A DNA stretch of 64,000 nucleotides from JAWLHJ01 sp039587535 (GCA_039587535.1 JBDHIF010000012.1:73659-137658); one strand, 5' to 3'; positions 27,782 to 37,395 are shown, counted from the first letter of the stretch. The notes: generated by a model not told the origin, from the sequence alone. Made by a program: numbers and translations.

Positions 27782-28565
27782 GCACGCGCTCCAGCGCCGA
27801 GAGTAACTCGCGGTTGCTGGCGGCGCGCAAGGGACCTTCCGTGAGGCTGGGCTCCCTGCCGTCGGGCCCCGTCACCACGCCGCCGGCCTCCTGGATGAGC
27901 ACGACCCCAGCCGCGAAGTCCCAGGGCATCAGGATCTCTTCCCAGAACGCGTCCAGCGCCCCCTCGGACAAGTAGGCCAGATCCAACGCCGCGGAGCCTG
28001 CCCGCCGAATCCCTGAGGCTGACTTCAACACCCGCTCCATCTGGCCCAGGTACCGGGGGAGGAGCTCGAGGCGCTTGAACGGGAAGCCGGTGCCGACCAA
28101 CGCGTCGATGAGCGGGCGCGGATCGGATACCGAGATGCGGCGCCCGTTCTTGTAGGCGCCCTGTCCGCGGGTCGCCCACCACCGGTCGTCGGTGGAACCG
28201 CTCGCCACCACTCCTGCCTCAGGACGGCCATCGACCCAAACCGCTACCGACGCCGCGTACATCGGGTGGCCATGCAGGTAGTTGGCGGTCCCGTCCAAAG
28301 GGTCCACGATCCAGAGCGGACCGCCGTCCCAGCGTGCGAGTTGGCGCTCCAAGGGCTCATCGCCTTCTTCGGCCAACACGGCGTGGCCGGGATGACGTGA
28401 CCCGATGACCGACAGGGCCGCCTCCTGCGCGTCCAGGTCGGTTTGGGAAACGTAGTCCGCACGGGCCTTCTCCGTGGCTGCGGCGATGCCTACGCCGAAG
28501 TCTCTGCGGTGGACGGCCGTGGCGGCCTCGGCGGCCTCGAGAGCCGTCGCGAGAAGTGGGTGCAT
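27756..28565 (-). CDS. suhB: inositol monophosphatase family protein
   Basis: 269 residues with the complete metal-binding signature: EEGDEP near 71, WIVDPLDGTANYLHG near 90-104, and WDFAAGVVLIQEAGG near 215. The family dephosphorylates inositol phosphates, 3'-phosphoadenosine 5'-phosphate or histidinol phosphate; SuhB-type is the closest guess by length and motifs. The start is the ATG at 28565, just before the first helix. The frame continues 37 codons upstream without family resemblance. Confidence 0.9.
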   Translation of the reverse strand: MHPLLATALEAAEAATAVHRRDFGVGIAAATEKARADYVSQTDLDAQEAALSVIGSRHPGHAVLAEEGDEPLERQLARWDGGPLWIVDPLDGTANYLHGHPMYAASVAVWVDGRPEAGVVASGSTDDRWWATRGQGAYKNGRRISVSDPRPLIDALVGTGFPFKRLELLPRYLGQMERVLKSASGIRRAGSAALDLAYLSEGALDAFWEEILMPWDFAAGVVLIQEAGGVVTGPDGREPSLTEGPLRAASNRELLSALERVLSVPPPGP

Positions 28566-28771
28566 GGCTCCGAGTGCGCTTGATGGGTGCGGGGTAGGAG
28601 TAGGTATCGCAGATCGCGTTGCTCGGCGTGGCCACGGGCCCTGGGTGACACCGCGCTTCTCTCGCTCGGAAGTCATGGTGGGGCGGCGGTTTCCGGACGA
28701 TCATCGACACCGTGGACGCGGTCTTGCAGTACCGAGAATCGAAAGACCTCGACCCAAGATGGGATTATACC

Positions 28772-29176
28772 ATGAAACGCTGCGTGCGTACGCTCGTCCT
28801 TTCGCTTGCTGTGCCGCTCCTTGCTGCGGGATGCGACAGCACCACCACCATTGGGCCGGAGAACGAGCTCGAGGTCACGAGTGCCACGGACAGCTTCCAG
28901 TTCCAGGTAAGCGCCCTGGAAACGGTGACGGAGGTTCTCACGTACACGTGGCAGAACACCGGACCCCAGGCCACCATCGACATCTCGGAGGCCATCACAT
29001 CGGGATCGGCGATGCTGACGTTGACGGACCCCGACGGCACCGTCGTCTATCAAGAGGACATCCGAGACGACAGCGACGGCACGACCATGGAGGGCGTCGC
29101 AGGCTCCTGGACCATCCGGGTGGAGCTCGTCGAGGTAACGGGGACGTTCAACTTCCGGGCGCAGCGCACCACCTGA
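28772..29176 (+). CDS. small lipoprotein of unknown function
   Basis: 134 residues. It has a clear lipoprotein signal (lipobox LAAGC, Cys21) followed by a Thr/Ser/Val-rich beta-strand domain with segments such as GSAMLTLTDPDGTVVY and GSWTIRVELVEVTG. These look like a beta-sandwich related to pre-peptidase or Ig-like folds. I do not recognise a specific family. It is transcribed alone, diverging from the inositol-phosphatase gene. Confidence 0.7.
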   Translation: MKRCVRTLVLSLAVPLLAAGCDSTTTIGPENELEVTSATDSFQFQVSALETVTEVLTYTWQNTGPQATIDISEAITSGSAMLTLTDPDGTVVYQEDIRDDSDGTTMEGVAGSWTIRVELVEVTGTFNFRAQRTT

Positions 29177-29294
29177 CGTGCAGCCCGTAAGTGCCTGACC
29201 CGGCTCACCCGAGCGGTCGGGTGCCGAGCACTCCGTCGCGCCGCTAACTTAGCCACCGCTGGGAGCGGATCGATTCGAAGCGAACGGAGCGAGC

Positions 29295-30323
29295 ATGACC
29301 GAGCAGGCCGGTGGGGAGCGAAAAAAGCGAATCTTCAGCGGGATGCAGCCGTCGGGAGAGGCACATCTGGGCAACTACCTGGGAGCGCTGCGCCGGTGGG
29401 TGGAGATGCAGGACGAGTACGATTGCGTGTTCTGCATCGTGGACGACCACGCCATCACCGCGGGAAGTGACCCGGCGGACATGCCGGACAACGTCTTCGA
29501 TCTGGCCGTCTCTTACCTCGCCGTGGGCCTGGATCCCGAGAAGTCGGTCATCTTCGTGCAGTCGGACGTGCACGAGCACACAGAGCTCGCTTGGCTTTTC
29601 AACGCCATCACTCCGGTGGGCGATCTGGAGCGCATGACCCAGTACAAGGACAAGGCGCAGCACTTCGAGTCCATCCCCGCCGGGATCCTCAACTACCCCA
29701 TCCTGCAGGCTGCGGACATCCTGCTCTACAAGGCGGACGCTGTTCCCGTGGGTGAGGACCAGAGGCAGCACCTCGAGCTCACGCGGGAGATCGCCAGGAA
29801 GTTCAACGCCCGGTACGGAGAGACCTTCCCGGAGACCGAGGCGCTCATCGACGAGAAGGTGGGCCGCATTCTCGGGCTGGACGGGGACGCGAAGATGAGC
29901 AAGTCGCTGGGCAACACCGTGGGCATCTTGGCGGAGCCGGACGACATCTGGGCCCGTGTGCGGACGGCCGTCACGGATCCGCAGCGGGTGCGGCGGGACG
30001 ATCCGGGTCGCCCGGAGGTGTGCAACGTCTTCTCGCTCCACCGGTTCTTCTCGGACGAGGAACAGATGGAGGACATCGCTACCCAGTGCCGCGGGGCCAC
30101 ACGTGGCTGTGTGGACTGCAAGAAGATCCTTGCAGAAAACGTCGCCGACGCCTTCGCACCGTTCCGCGATCGAGCGGCCGAATACCGGCGCCGTCCGGAG
30201 ACCGTTCGCGAAATCCTGGACCAGGGCGCGGTTCGTGCACGGGAGATGGCCGAACGGACCATGAGCGAAGTGCGGGAGCGCATGGGACTCGACTGGCGCT
30301 CCGCCGTGCGCAGGCGCGGCTGA
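29295..30323 (+). CDS. trpS: tryptophan--tRNA ligase
   Basis: 342 residues, typical for TrpS. The HIGH-like motif is HLGN near 20 within SGMQPSGEAHLGNYLGAL; KMSKS appears as KMSKSLGN near 200. The protein charges tRNA-Trp in the cytoplasm. Two Cys residues near 270-276 (TRGCVDCKK) are seen in a subset of bacterial TrpS proteins. A TAACTT -10-like hexamer at 29245-29250 may be its promoter. Confidence 0.96.
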   Translation: MTEQAGGERKKRIFSGMQPSGEAHLGNYLGALRRWVEMQDEYDCVFCIVDDHAITAGSDPADMPDNVFDLAVSYLAVGLDPEKSVIFVQSDVHEHTELAWLFNAITPVGDLERMTQYKDKAQHFESIPAGILNYPILQAADILLYKADAVPVGEDQRQHLELTREIARKFNARYGETFPETEALIDEKVGRILGLDGDAKMSKSLGNTVGILAEPDDIWARVRTAVTDPQRVRRDDPGRPEVCNVFSLHRFFSDEEQMEDIATQCRGATRGCVDCKKILAENVADAFAPFRDRAAEYRRRPETVREILDQGAVRAREMAERTMSEVRERMGLDWRSAVRRRG

Positions 30324-30360
30324 TTCCACTGGGCGCTTCTGCGTCCGTACGAGCGGACGC

Positions 30361-30384
30361 CGCCGCGCACTTCGTCGCGCGGCG
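30361..30384 (+). terminator. hairpin after trpS
   Basis: CGCCGCGC at 30361-30368 and GCGCGGCG at 30377-30384 form a perfect 8-bp stem. It lies 37 bases after the trpS stop and upstream of the pilT -10-like hexamer TAGTTT (30398-30403). No T-tract follows. Confidence 0.4.
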
Positions 30385-30434
30385 CCCCCCCGGCCGCTAG
30401 TTTCCCGAGATAAGAGTCAGGAGAGGAGGTCGGA

Positions 30435-31568
30435 ATGCAGGAACTGTTCAGGGCGGCGGTGGAGCGCGGGGCGAGCGATATCCACATCAAGGCGGGCGAC
30501 TACATTCGCGCCCGGGTGAATGGAGAGCTGCAGACCCTCACCCAGGAGAAGCTGACCGTCGATCAGGTCCGCAACATCGCCCTCCAGCTGATTCCGCACG
30601 AGGACGACCGGCAGAACTTCGACCGCCTGCTCGACTACGACTGCTCCTGGGGCTTGGCGGGGGTGGGCCGGTTTCGTGTAAGCATCCTCAAGCAGCGTGG
30701 CTCACCCATGATCGTCCTGCGAGCCATTCCCGTGGATGTCCCCACGGTAGAGGATCTCGGGCTCCCGCCCGTGATCAACCGGATCGCGGCCACGCGCCGG
30801 GGGATGATTCTGGTTACAGGGATCACTGGCGCAGGAAAGAGCTCGACCATGGCGGCCATGATCAACTGGATGAACATGAACCGCCGGCTGCACATCGTGA
30901 CGCTCGAGAACCCGATCGAGTTCCTGCACCGCGACAACATGTCGTCCATCACCCAGCGGGACATCGGGACGGACACCGAGTCGTTCGAGAGTGGCCTCCG
31001 ATCGGTCCTCCGCCAGGATCCCGACGTCATCCTCATCGGTGAGATGCGTGACAAGATCACCATCGAGACTGCGCTCAAGGCGGCGGAGACCGGCCATCTC
31101 GTGGTCTCCACACTGCATACCAAGAACGCGGTGCAGACCATCTCCCGCATCATCGCGGTGTTCGATCCGAACGAGCAGGAGATGATCCGGGTACGCCTCT
31201 CCGAATCCCTCCAGGCCGTGGTCTCGCAGCGGCTGGTCCAGCGCAAGGACGGGGGACGGGTAGCGGCCATGGAGATCATGCCGGTGACATCCACGATCAG
31301 GGATTGCATCCGCGACCCTGATCGGATGGAGGAGATCTCCGACCTTATCGAAGAGGGCAGGGAGCACTACGGGTCCCAAACCTTCGACCAGCACCTTATG
31401 GACCTGGTGCGGGGCGGGGACGTAGACTTCGAGGTCGCGAAGGCGGCGGCGAACAACCCCACTGACTTCGACCTCAAGATGAACATGCTGGGCGACGCGG
31501 GTGACGGTCGCAGCGTGCCCGGAACGACCGGGCTCGCGGACGAGATGACAAAGATGGCCGGAGGCTGA
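30435..31568 (+). CDS. pilT: type IV pilus retraction ATPase, PilT/PilU family
   Basis: 377 residues. Walker A GITGAGKSST is near 130-139, the Asp-box and Walker B region near 190-205 (DPDVILIGEMRD), and the His-box HLVVSTLHTKNA near 216-227. The N-terminal PAS-like domain has ASDIHIKAGD. These ATPases depolymerise type IV pili at the inner membrane. A strong ribosome binding site (GGAGAGGAGG) precedes the ATG. No other pilus gene lies in the window. The next gene starts 5 bases later. Confidence 0.92.
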   Translation: MQELFRAAVERGASDIHIKAGDYIRARVNGELQTLTQEKLTVDQVRNIALQLIPHEDDRQNFDRLLDYDCSWGLAGVGRFRVSILKQRGSPMIVLRAIPVDVPTVEDLGLPPVINRIAATRRGMILVTGITGAGKSSTMAAMINWMNMNRRLHIVTLENPIEFLHRDNMSSITQRDIGTDTESFESGLRSVLRQDPDVILIGEMRDKITIETALKAAETGHLVVSTLHTKNAVQTISRIIAVFDPNEQEMIRVRLSESLQAVVSQRLVQRKDGGRVAAMEIMPVTSTIRDCIRDPDRMEEISDLIEEGREHYGSQTFDQHLMDLVRGGDVDFEVAKAAANNPTDFDLKMNMLGDAGDGRSVPGTTGLADEMTKMAGG

Positions 31569-31573
31569 TCGAC

Positions 31574-32500
31574 GTGAGTGATGGCAACGGTTCGCATGAT
31601 TTCGCGGGGGTCTTCCTCCCCGTAACGACGCCCTTCGACCCTGTGACCGGTGACCTCGACGTCGTCGCGTACCGGGCGAACTTGCGTCACTGGTTCCGAA
31701 GCCCGATCCGGGGCATCCTCACCGCGGGCTCGACCGGTGAGTCCGTCTTCCTGGACGAGCGGGAGCAGCTGAAGCTCATCGAAGCCGCAAGGGACGTGGT
31801 GCCTTCGGATGGAATGGTCATCGCGGGTGCCGGGACGGAATCCACACGCGGATCCATCCGGGCGATCCAAGCTGCAGCGGACGCCGGGGCGGACGCCGTT
31901 CTCGTGAAGCCCCCCGCGTACTACAAGGGGGCCATGACCCCGGAGGTCCTGGCCCGTCACTACCGGGCCGTGGCTGACGCAGCGCCGGTGCCGGTGCTGA
32001 TCTACCAGGTGCCGCTGCGCCTCAGCACGCTCGAATTCCCGACCGGGCTCATCGGCGAGCTGTCCAGGCATCCGAACATCATCGGTATCAAGGACTCCCG
32101 CGGGAAGCTCGACCTCGCGGGCGAGCTGGTGGAGAACACGGACGACGGCTTCCAGGTCCTCGTGGGAAGCGGCGCGATCCTTTACGGTGCGCTCGAGCTC
32201 GGCGCCGTGGGTGGCATCGTGGCGGTGGGCCTCATGGCGACATCGGAAGCCGCTGAGATATACCATGCCTTCAAGGACGGCCGTACCGCGGAGGCTGGTG
32301 GCATCCAGGAGCGCATCGCCCCGGTGCACAACGGCATCGTGGGCGGCATGGGTGTGCCGGGCGTGAAGGCCGCTCTGGATCAGCTGGGCCTTCACGGCGG
32401 GCAGCCGCGGGCGCCGCTCCCTGCCGTATCCGAGGCGCGGGTACAAGAGATCGGGCAGATTCTCGCCGCCGCCGAGCTGAGAGCGACCGCGGGGGTCTGA
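31574..32500 (+). CDS. DapA-family dihydrodipicolinate synthase/aldolase
   Basis: 308 residues of the NAL superfamily (TIM barrel). Landmarks are GSTGES near 54, the Tyr of VLIYQVPLR near 143, and the Schiff-base Lys of IIGIKDSRG near 172. True DapA enzymes usually have YNVP and GTTGE; here YQVP and GSTGE suggest a related lyase, for example a 4-hydroxy-2-oxoglutarate or other 2-oxo-acid aldolase. The GTG start lies 5 bases after pilT. A strong terminator follows. Confidence 0.85.
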   Translation: MSDGNGSHDFAGVFLPVTTPFDPVTGDLDVVAYRANLRHWFRSPIRGILTAGSTGESVFLDEREQLKLIEAARDVVPSDGMVIAGAGTESTRGSIRAIQAAADAGADAVLVKPPAYYKGAMTPEVLARHYRAVADAAPVPVLIYQVPLRLSTLEFPTGLIGELSRHPNIIGIKDSRGKLDLAGELVENTDDGFQVLVGSGAILYGALELGAVGGIVAVGLMATSEAAEIYHAFKDGRTAEAGGIQERIAPVHNGIVGGMGVPGVKAALDQLGLHGGQPRAPLPAVSEARVQEIGQILAAAELRATAGV

Positions 32501-32539
32501 GGACGCTCGGACGACCTCTGCTCATTCGGGAGGCAACCG

Positions 32540-32585
32540 GCCCGGGCGGGGCGCGTGGTATCGCGCGCCCCGCCCGGGCTTCTTA
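32540..32585 (+). terminator. strong intrinsic terminator after the DapA-family gene
   Basis: A 16-bp perfect stem, GCCCGGGCGGGGCGCG at 32540-32555 and its reverse complement at 32564-32579, with an 8-base loop, is followed by TTCTT. It lies 40 bases after the stop codon. Confidence 0.8.
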
Positions 32586-32625
32586 CGTTGCGCACCCCTG
32601 ATCCCCCTTTCCCCGGAGGCTTTCG

Positions 32626-34701
32626 ATGCGCCGTCGCTCCCTGCTCCTGGCCGCGCTGGCGGTCCTCGCTTCGCCGTGGGCCGTTGACGCCCAGGGCGCT
32701 GCGGCCGGAGACCTCCGGCCACTTCGCCTCGAGGATCACTACCTCGTCCGGGACGTTGGAGCTCCGCGCATCTCTCCGGACGGGCAGTGGGTCACCTACA
32801 CCGTGTCCACCCCGGTGGAGGAGACCAACGGGAACGCGGTCGCCACCTGGGTCGTGGCTGCGGACGGCTCGGGCGTTCCTCAACGGGTGACCCATGAGGG
32901 CACGGACGTCACCGACCCTGAGTGGGGAGAGGGAGGACGGCTCGTGTACCTCGCTCCGGACTCCTCGCGTTGGTCGGTACCGCCGGGACGGCCTGCTGGG
33001 CCGGCGCGGGCCGCTGCCGAGACGGAGCCCGTCGGCGTTCTCAGCCCCGGCGGCCAGTGGCGGGCGGTAGTGCGGGAGCTTCCCGCGACGACGCGACAGG
33101 AGCCTGCCCTCACCGCCTTCGAGCGGCGACACGAGGAGCGCTTCGAGGGCGTCCAGCTCGACTGGTACCCGTTCGTCCGGGACCGCCAGGAGTTCCCTAC
33201 ACCCGATCCGAGGGAGCAGTCCGCCGCCGAGATCTTCCTCGAGCCCGTGGGCGGAGGGGAAGCGGTCCAGCTCACCCGCTTGGACCTGCGACCCGAGGAC
33301 GTATCGTGGCGGGCCGATGGAAGCGCCATCCTCTTCACGGCCGACGAGTCGTTCCGGGACGAGTTGGCCTACGGGCGGCCGGACCTGTTCCTGGTCACGC
33401 CAGAGGGTGACCTCACCCGCCTCACGGACGACGGGTACGTGTACTCCGGCGTCGGCTTTTCGCCCGACGGCCGCTGGATCTCGTACGTGCGGTCATACGG
33501 CACCGACTTCATCATCGATCGCAAGCTGGACCACGGGGGGCCGCGCGACCTGTATGTTCGCCCGGCGGACGGCGGCGACCCCGTGAACCTCACCACGGAC
33601 TGGGATCTGGACGCAGGCACGCCCATGTGGTCCCCGGACGGGAGGTGGATGTACTTCACCACCGGAATCGGCGGCGCCAGGCACCTTTTCCGGGTCTCCC
33701 CCGAGGGCGGGCCGGTCGAGCAGGTGACCCGCGGTGATCGGCGCATCCAGAACCTCGAGTTCGACGACGCCTTCAAGCGCATGACCTACACGGTGGGCGA
33801 GTTCCATCGGCCCGCCGAGGTGTGGAGCGCGGACATCGACGGCGGGAATGAGCGGCGTCTCACGGACGTGCACGGTGACTTCATGGCGGAGGTGGCGACG
33901 AGCCGAGGCGAAGCCATCCGCTGGGAGAGCTTCGACGGCACTCCCGTCGAGGGCTATCTCCTGTACCCGTACGACTACGATCCCGAGGACGGATCGTATC
34001 CGCTCATCGTGATGAACCACGGCGGCCCCCACTCGGCGTCGGGCCCCGGCTTCAGCTTCAAGAACCAGCTCTTCGCAGCCAACGGTTACTTCGTCTTCCT
34101 GCCGAACTTCCGGAGCTCCACCGGCTACGGCGACGACTTCAAATGGGCGACGTGGGGCGGGTGGGGGACGCTCGATGGCGAGGACGTGCTTGCAGGTGTC
34201 GACCACCTCATCGAGCGATATGACGTCGACGCAACCCGAGTGGGCACCACGGGCCACTCCTACGGCGGGATCCTCACCAACTGGCTCATCACTCGTTATC
34301 CGGATCGGTTTGCTGCGGCGGTGAGCGGAGCGGGTGCATCGAACTGGACCAGCAACTACGCCCACTCGGATGTTGCGCGGACGAAGGAGACGGAGTTCTT
34401 CGGGCGACCGTGGGAGCCGCGCGCTCAGGAGATCATGATCCGCCAATCCGCGTACCTGAATTCTGGCGGCGTCCAGACGCCGACGCTCTTCGTGCACGGG
34501 TCGGTGGATTACCGCGTGCCGCTGGAGGGTGCCATTCAGCTCTACACATCCCTCAAGAAACAGGGCGTACCGGCCAAGCTGGTCATCTACGAGGGTATGG
34601 CGCACTCCATCCGAGGCCACTGGAACGAGGTGCACCGGATGATGCAGGAGCTGGCCTGGTGGGAGACGTACCTGCCTGCGAGGAGGCCGTCGGCGCAGTG
34701 A
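32626..34701 (+). CDS. secreted S9-family prolyl oligopeptidase-like peptidase
   Basis: 691 residues with a signal peptide (RRRSLLLAALAVLASPWAVDAQG). An N-terminal beta-propeller of WD40/TolB-like blades (repeated SPDGRW-type motifs) covers ~40-430, and an alpha/beta-hydrolase covers ~440-690. The nucleophile Ser ~545 is in TGHSYGG, the Asp in VHGSVDYRVP near 628, and the His in GMAHSIRGHW near 662. It likely cleaves peptides outside the cytoplasm, perhaps as a dipeptidyl or acyl-aminoacyl peptidase. A second S9 gene is found at 51 kb. Confidence 0.9.
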   Translation: MRRRSLLLAALAVLASPWAVDAQGAAAGDLRPLRLEDHYLVRDVGAPRISPDGQWVTYTVSTPVEETNGNAVATWVVAADGSGVPQRVTHEGTDVTDPEWGEGGRLVYLAPDSSRWSVPPGRPAGPARAAAETEPVGVLSPGGQWRAVVRELPATTRQEPALTAFERRHEERFEGVQLDWYPFVRDRQEFPTPDPREQSAAEIFLEPVGGGEAVQLTRLDLRPEDVSWRADGSAILFTADESFRDELAYGRPDLFLVTPEGDLTRLTDDGYVYSGVGFSPDGRWISYVRSYGTDFIIDRKLDHGGPRDLYVRPADGGDPVNLTTDWDLDAGTPMWSPDGRWMYFTTGIGGARHLFRVSPEGGPVEQVTRGDRRIQNLEFDDAFKRMTYTVGEFHRPAEVWSADIDGGNERRLTDVHGDFMAEVATSRGEAIRWESFDGTPVEGYLLYPYDYDPEDGSYPLIVMNHGGPHSASGPGFSFKNQLFAANGYFVFLPNFRSSTGYGDDFKWATWGGWGTLDGEDVLAGVDHLIERYDVDATRVGTTGHSYGGILTNWLITRYPDRFAAAVSGAGASNWTSNYAHSDVARTKETEFFGRPWEPRAQEIMIRQSAYLNSGGVQTPTLFVHGSVDYRVPLEGAIQLYTSLKKQGVPAKLVIYEGMAHSIRGHWNEVHRMMQELAWWETYLPARRPSAQ

Positions 34702-34953
34702 CGTGACGGACGGGGCCACCCAGCGAAGCCGGGGCCTTGGCGTTTCTCAGTGGCTTCCGGCGGGCGTTTCACACGACCGAAGGACCGTGACGTCTCCTTG
34801 AGCTGCCACGCCCCCCCGCGCCGAACCCGCAGCGCGCTCGATTTCATGTGGGAGGGGGTGACGCCGTGAATCGGGCGTCGGATGTGAACCATTTCGCCTC
34901 CAAGCCGGTTCGGAGCGCAGACGGCGAGGAACCCAGGACGACCGGAGTCGAAC

Positions 34954-35466
34954 GTGCCCGGAACGATGGACGAGCAACTGCTAAGCGAGCTCGACACGCT
35001 CTGGCAGATGGCGCTCTTCCTGGAGGGGGGTGACGAGGCTGGAGCCGAAGCACTGCTGGCGGGTCTCCTGGGAGACGTGGTCCGCGAGATGGACGGCCGG
35101 CAGGAGCCGGCGATGGCGGATGACCTCTTCGAGAGAGCGCTGCTGAGGCGATTCTTCGAGGAGGCGCCTCCCGTATCGACGATTCAAGGCGACGGGTCCA
35201 TGGTCGCGCGGGTCGTGGGCGACGGACTGAGCCTCCAGAGCCTTCTGGACGAGGTGGACCGACTCCCGAAGCGAGCCCGGGCGGCGCTGTGGTTGGTATT
35301 GGTCCGCCGCCGATCTTCTGATGCTGCCGGTGTCATCCTGGACATCGACGAGTCGCACCTGCGGGAGCTTCTTCGTTACCGCGACACCTTCATGACACGG
35401 GTCCTCACGCGGACGGCCGGTCGGACAAGGGCCGAGCGTGCCCGCCCGGGCGGAGCGACGTCATGA
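34954..35466 (+). CDS. degenerate ECF-sigma-like protein
   Basis: 170 residues, unrecognised at first sight. Two parts resemble ECF sigma factors: a region-2-like helix pair (LWQMALFLEGGDEAGAEALL) near 15-40 and a region-4-like LPKRARAALWLVLVRRR plus ILDIDESHLRELLRYRDTF near 103-145. The usual DNA-contacting residues and the linker are poorly kept. Its 3' end overlaps a zinc-finger anti-sigma gene by 4 bases, the usual sigma/anti-sigma arrangement. It may be a divergent sigma factor or a protein that only competes for the anti-sigma. GTG at 34954 is chosen with GGAG upstream; ATG at 34966 is possible. Confidence 0.55.
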   Translation: MPGTMDEQLLSELDTLWQMALFLEGGDEAGAEALLAGLLGDVVREMDGRQEPAMADDLFERALLRRFFEEAPPVSTIQGDGSMVARVVGDGLSLQSLLDEVDRLPKRARAALWLVLVRRRSSDAAGVILDIDESHLRELLRYRDTFMTRVLTRTAGRTRAERARPGGATS

Positions 35467-36287
35467 GGTGCTCCGAGGCTCGGGACGCACTGTGGCCGCC
35501 GGAGCTGCCGAGGCTGCTCGACCCGCACGTTCAGCGTGCACGGAACCATGTGCGGGGCTGCCCGGAGTGCGTTCGGTACTTCGCTCAGGATCGGCAGCTG
35601 CTCGACACGTGCGATCGCCTTCGCTCGTTGCGGGCCCCCACGCGTGTGCGGCTGCGGGTTCTCGACGCCCTTGTATCGGCCACTGCGGAGGGGTCGGGCG
35701 TCTCTCGACCCTCGGAGAGCCAGGACCGGGCCAACACTCGCGCCACCGCGGACGGGACTGGGGGACCGGGACGAAGGAGTGGCCGTCGTGTAGCCGGAGG
35801 GTTTCTGGCTCTCGTGACGCTCGGGGGCATCGGGGCGATGGTCGCGGGCCATGGGCTTCTCGGCTCGACTGGACCCACTGACTCAGTGGCGGAAGAGGCC
35901 TTTGTCGAGGACTACCTCCGGCGTGGGGTCGGACAGGATTTCCTCGATTCCTCGGATCGGGAGGAGATCGCCCGCTTCCTCCAGCGAGAGCTGGGGCTCA
36001 GCTCACGCCTCTTGGACGCGCCCGGCCTCGTACCGGCTCGAGTCGAGATCTGTTTGCTCGAGGGCCGCCGCGGCGCCATGGTGGTGTACCACCACGAGGG
36101 TCGGACGGTGACCCACTACGTCGTGGCTGACGAAGGTGTCCCGCGCGGACCTCGCGTAGCAGACGATCACGGTGAACTCGCGGTGATCACGTGGTCCTCG
36201 GGACAGGTGGAGGAAGCGCTGGTCGGAGAGCTGCCACCCGGGGAGCTTCTGGCATTGGTTCGTGTGGACGCCCTCGATTCGTCCTAG
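35463..36287 (+). CDS. membrane-bound zinc-finger anti-sigma-factor-like protein
   Basis: 274 residues. The N-terminus has Cys3 and a His29-x3-Cys33-x2-Cys36 motif as in ZAS-type anti-sigma domains. A single membrane segment lies at ~110-130 (GGFLALVTLGGIGAMVAGHGLL). The C-terminal ~140 residues are outside the membrane and resemble the sensor part of transmembrane anti-sigma regulators (LLEGRRGAMVVYHHEGRTVTHYVV). Coupled by ATGA to the sigma-like gene. It converges, with only 10 bases between stops, on the DUF3179 operon. Confidence 0.7.
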   Translation: MRCSEARDALWPPELPRLLDPHVQRARNHVRGCPECVRYFAQDRQLLDTCDRLRSLRAPTRVRLRVLDALVSATAEGSGVSRPSESQDRANTRATADGTGGPGRRSGRRVAGGFLALVTLGGIGAMVAGHGLLGSTGPTDSVAEEAFVEDYLRRGVGQDFLDSSDREEIARFLQRELGLSSRLLDAPGLVPARVEICLLEGRRGAMVVYHHEGRTVTHYVVADEGVPRGPRVADDHGELAVITWSSGQVEEALVGELPPGELLALVRVDALDSS

Positions 36288-36297
36288 CCTGGTCGAC

Positions 36298-37395
36298 TCA
36301 GCTGCCGAACCACACCCATGTCGCACGATGGAAGTCCGCCCACGCGAACCAGAAGGCTACATACGCCTCCGCCAACGGGGTCAGCCGCTCTCCTGCCATC
36401 GGGCCATCGGTCGCGAGCCCGTCGAGCCGCCAGGTCGAACCGGTCTCATTGTCGGTGAAGCCGTCGAGGTTGGACTGGAAGGTCAGCTCTTCGCCATTCA
36501 CCACCGGATCGAACGGAAGCGCCGCCTGAGCATCGCGGTCCCAGAAGACCACCTTGTCGCCTATGGAAACGGCAGCGCGTTGCCATCGGTCGAGCTCGCC
36601 GAACGGAAGCGCCGGACCACCGTCTCCTCCGATGGGAATGCCGAGGACGCGTTCCTTGGGCGGTCGCCGCGGATCGTGCTGGATCGGAAAGAGCGTCCCG
36701 GTATTGTCGGGCTCCTCGTACCGGATATTCGGATTGACCCGATAGTTCCGGGCGAAACCTGTTCGCTCGGAGATGACCAGGGTCTCCGGGTACAATGCCT
36801 TCCATGCATCCCAGCGCATCTCCCAAGAAGCGACCATCGGCAGCTCCAGCCCTTGGCGTGCGAGCGGGCCGCATGCACCCGTTCTGAGCATCTGCGGGAA
36901 GAACGAACGCTCTGCTTCCGCCACCCCTCGGTCGTACAGGACGAGGTTGTTCCGGAACAGGAGGCCGCTCACCCCGAGCTCGCGGCCGTCGATCACGGAT
37001 CGGTCGAACGCGAGCGCGGTGCCCGTGAGCGGACAGAACGTGACGGCGAGCGAGGAGCCACCGCGGTCTAGGTTCACGTTCTCGTGCCAGTACATGATGT
37101 TGTGCGGCAGGGCGATGGCGTCGTCTCCCATGAGCACCCCGATGATCCGGTCGGTGTCCTCCAGGTATCCGGCGTCCTCGTGGTCCGCCGCTACGAGCGG
37201 TGGGTCCGTCAGCGACGGAATGGCGTCCGGCCCGAGGATCGCGAAGATATCGTCTGTCGATACGTTGCAGAAGACACTGGGCTCGTCATTCGACCGGTCC
37301 GGTCCGTCGTCCACCGCGGTGGGCTCGGAACCCGTGCACGCACCCAGAACCACGATACCGCCTGCAACCGCGATGAAGGCCCGCAGGTGGCTCAC
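36298..37395 (-). CDS. DUF3179 lipoprotein, CPLT subtype (copy A)
   Basis: 365 residues with a lipobox (VLGAC, Cys20). The DUF3179 core is recognisable: IMYWHENVN near 100-108, VTFCPLTGTALAFDR at ~119-132 with Cys121, then SGLLFRNNLVLYDR. The usual CPLC is CPLT here, so one Cys of the pair is missing. DUF3179 has no firmly established function. It is the last gene of a four-gene minus-strand operon; its ATG overlaps the DsbA-like stop by 4 bases. It is a close paralogue of copy B (38932-40041). Confidence 0.8.
   Translation of the reverse strand: MSHLRAFIAVAGGIVVLGACTGSEPTAVDDGPDRSNDEPSVFCNVSTDDIFAILGPDAIPSLTDPPLVAADHEDAGYLEDTDRIIGVLMGDDAIALPHNIMYWHENVNLDRGGSSLAVTFCPLTGTALAFDRSVIDGRELGVSGLLFRNNLVLYDRGVAEAERSFFPQMLRTGACGPLARQGLELPMVASWEMRWDAWKALYPETLVISERTGFARNYRVNPNIRYEEPDNTGTLFPIQHDPRRPPKERVLGIPIGGDGGPALPFGELDRWQRAAVSIGDKVVFWDRDAQAALPFDPVVNGEELTFQSNLDGFTDNETGSTWRLDGLATDGPMAGERLTPLAEAYVAFWFAWADFHRATWVWFGS

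Noticed and set aside
31574..32500. Calling the DapA-family gene true lysine-pathway dapA
   Set aside because: Changed substrate motifs (YQVP, GSTGE) and no lysine or wall genes next to it; only the family is supported.
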